Below are positions 5,500 to 5,933 of a stretch of DNA of 5,933 bases, one piece after another (position 1 is the stretch's first letter; each line of letters opens with the position of its first letter). Source of the stretch: Gammaproteobacteria bacterium (lineage in GTDB: Bacteria; Pseudomonadota; Gammaproteobacteria; Pseudomonadales; UBA3067); assembly GCA_019090565.1 (NCBI GenBank), contig JAHRVS010000075.1, positions 1-5,933 of the forward strand, in the 5' to 3' direction. A program made the position numbers and the translations under genes. Under the pieces are notes generated by a model. It saw nothing but the letters and a program-made list of their open reading frames with translations, had not been told where the DNA came from and did not search any database.

Positions 5500-5933
5500 C
5501 TAGCGAATATCAGGTTTAAATACCCCCGCACCCATCAGTGCACGCAGTTGATTTTTTTGGGTTATTTCGCGTTGCACCGCGTTGTCATTTCGCAAAACAC
5601 CGTGGTAGTAAATATCCTCTCTGACAAAGCGTAAACGATTTTCAGATAAGGCCGTATGCGGTGACTGTTTTTCACTTTCATCTGGGTTCTGGATGGTGAA
5701 AAACACCCGTTGTTCCCAGAGCTTTTTGAACTTTGTTAGCGTGATGCTCATATTTCCAAATGCTGGGTCAGATAAAATAATGTGACCTTCGGTGATTCCT
5801 TGAAACACAACAAAATGCTTAAACCCTTTTATAACGATAGACATGATTGCCGGTGCCGGAATATCTGGAATATCTTCAATTCCTGCGGAATAGCCGCCAC
5901 TGCTTATCCCAATGCTCGCCAAGTATCGCTTCA
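5500..5933 (-). CDS. C39-family papain-like peptidase, FapD-like candidate, N-terminus cut by window
   Basis: The frame is open to the right edge. The apparent first codon at 5922 is TTG, with KRY codons in frame before it, so it is internal. The visible part reads ASIGISSGGYSA, then IPAPAIMSIV, KGFKHFVVFQG, IILSDPAFGN and a segment ending KLWEQRVFFTI. This is the second half of a C39 peptidase fold, with the catalytic His in KHFVVF (codon 5815-5817) and the catalytic Asp in SDPA (codon 5767-5769). The nucleophile Cys and any signal peptide lie beyond the window. About 62 charged residues follow the domain, a tail I do not recognise. C39 domains usually sit on bacteriocin ABC exporters that cut after double-glycine leaders, but no ABC part follows here. 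Stand-alone C39 peptidases beside a barrel protein are typical of FapD in amyloid operons. The stop codon lies 66 bp before the barrel gene, so the two are probably co-transcribed. C39 is well supported; the Fap role is inferred. Confidence 0.8.
   Translation of the reverse strand, partial: KRYLASIGISSGGYSAGIEDIPDIPAPAIMSIVIKGFKHFVVFQGITEGHIILSDPAFGNMSITLTKFKKLWEQRVFFTIQNPDESEKQSPHTALSENRLRFVREDIYYHGVLRNDNAVQREITQKNQLRALMGAGVFKPDIR

Overview
The window looks like a chromosomal segment of a gammaproteobacterium, probably of the Pseudomonas or marine Cellvibrionales-like part of the class. MetK and YjdM read very close to their E. coli counterparts. The cell also uses S-adenosylhomocysteine hydrolase (AhcY), in a sequence form typical of Pseudomonas, beside metF. 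The genus assignment is inference from remembered family sequences; no search was run.

Layout. Positions 1-3632 (+ strand) hold a methyl-cycle cluster: the 3' part of metK, then complete ahcY and complete metF. MetK makes S-adenosylmethionine, AhcY removes the S-adenosylhomocysteine left after methyl transfer, and MetF makes the 5-methyl-tetrahydrofolate used to remethylate homocysteine. They are neighbours but probably not one simple transcript: a strong intrinsic terminator follows ahcY, and metF has its own structured leader. Positions 3633-3843 are a convergent intergenic region with three inverted repeats, the last a probable terminator whose T-rich tail overlaps the end of the next gene. 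Positions 3844-4185 (- strand) encode the small zinc-ribbon protein YjdM (old name PhnA). Positions 4186-4383 hold only short palindromes and presumably the yjdM promoter.

Positions 4384-5933 (- strand) hold two co-oriented genes. The upstream one, cut by the window edge, is a C39-type papain-like peptidase. The downstream one is a secreted outer-membrane beta-barrel of the 'transporter'/Phenol_MetA_deg-like type. A stand-alone C39 peptidase next to this kind of barrel is the signature of the FapD and FapF components of functional-amyloid (Fap) secretion operons. The amyloid subunit genes, if present, would lie beyond the right edge on the - strand. This is the most interesting part of the window, and its identity is an inference.

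There are no tRNA or rRNA genes, CRISPR arrays, insertion sequences or recognisable riboswitches.
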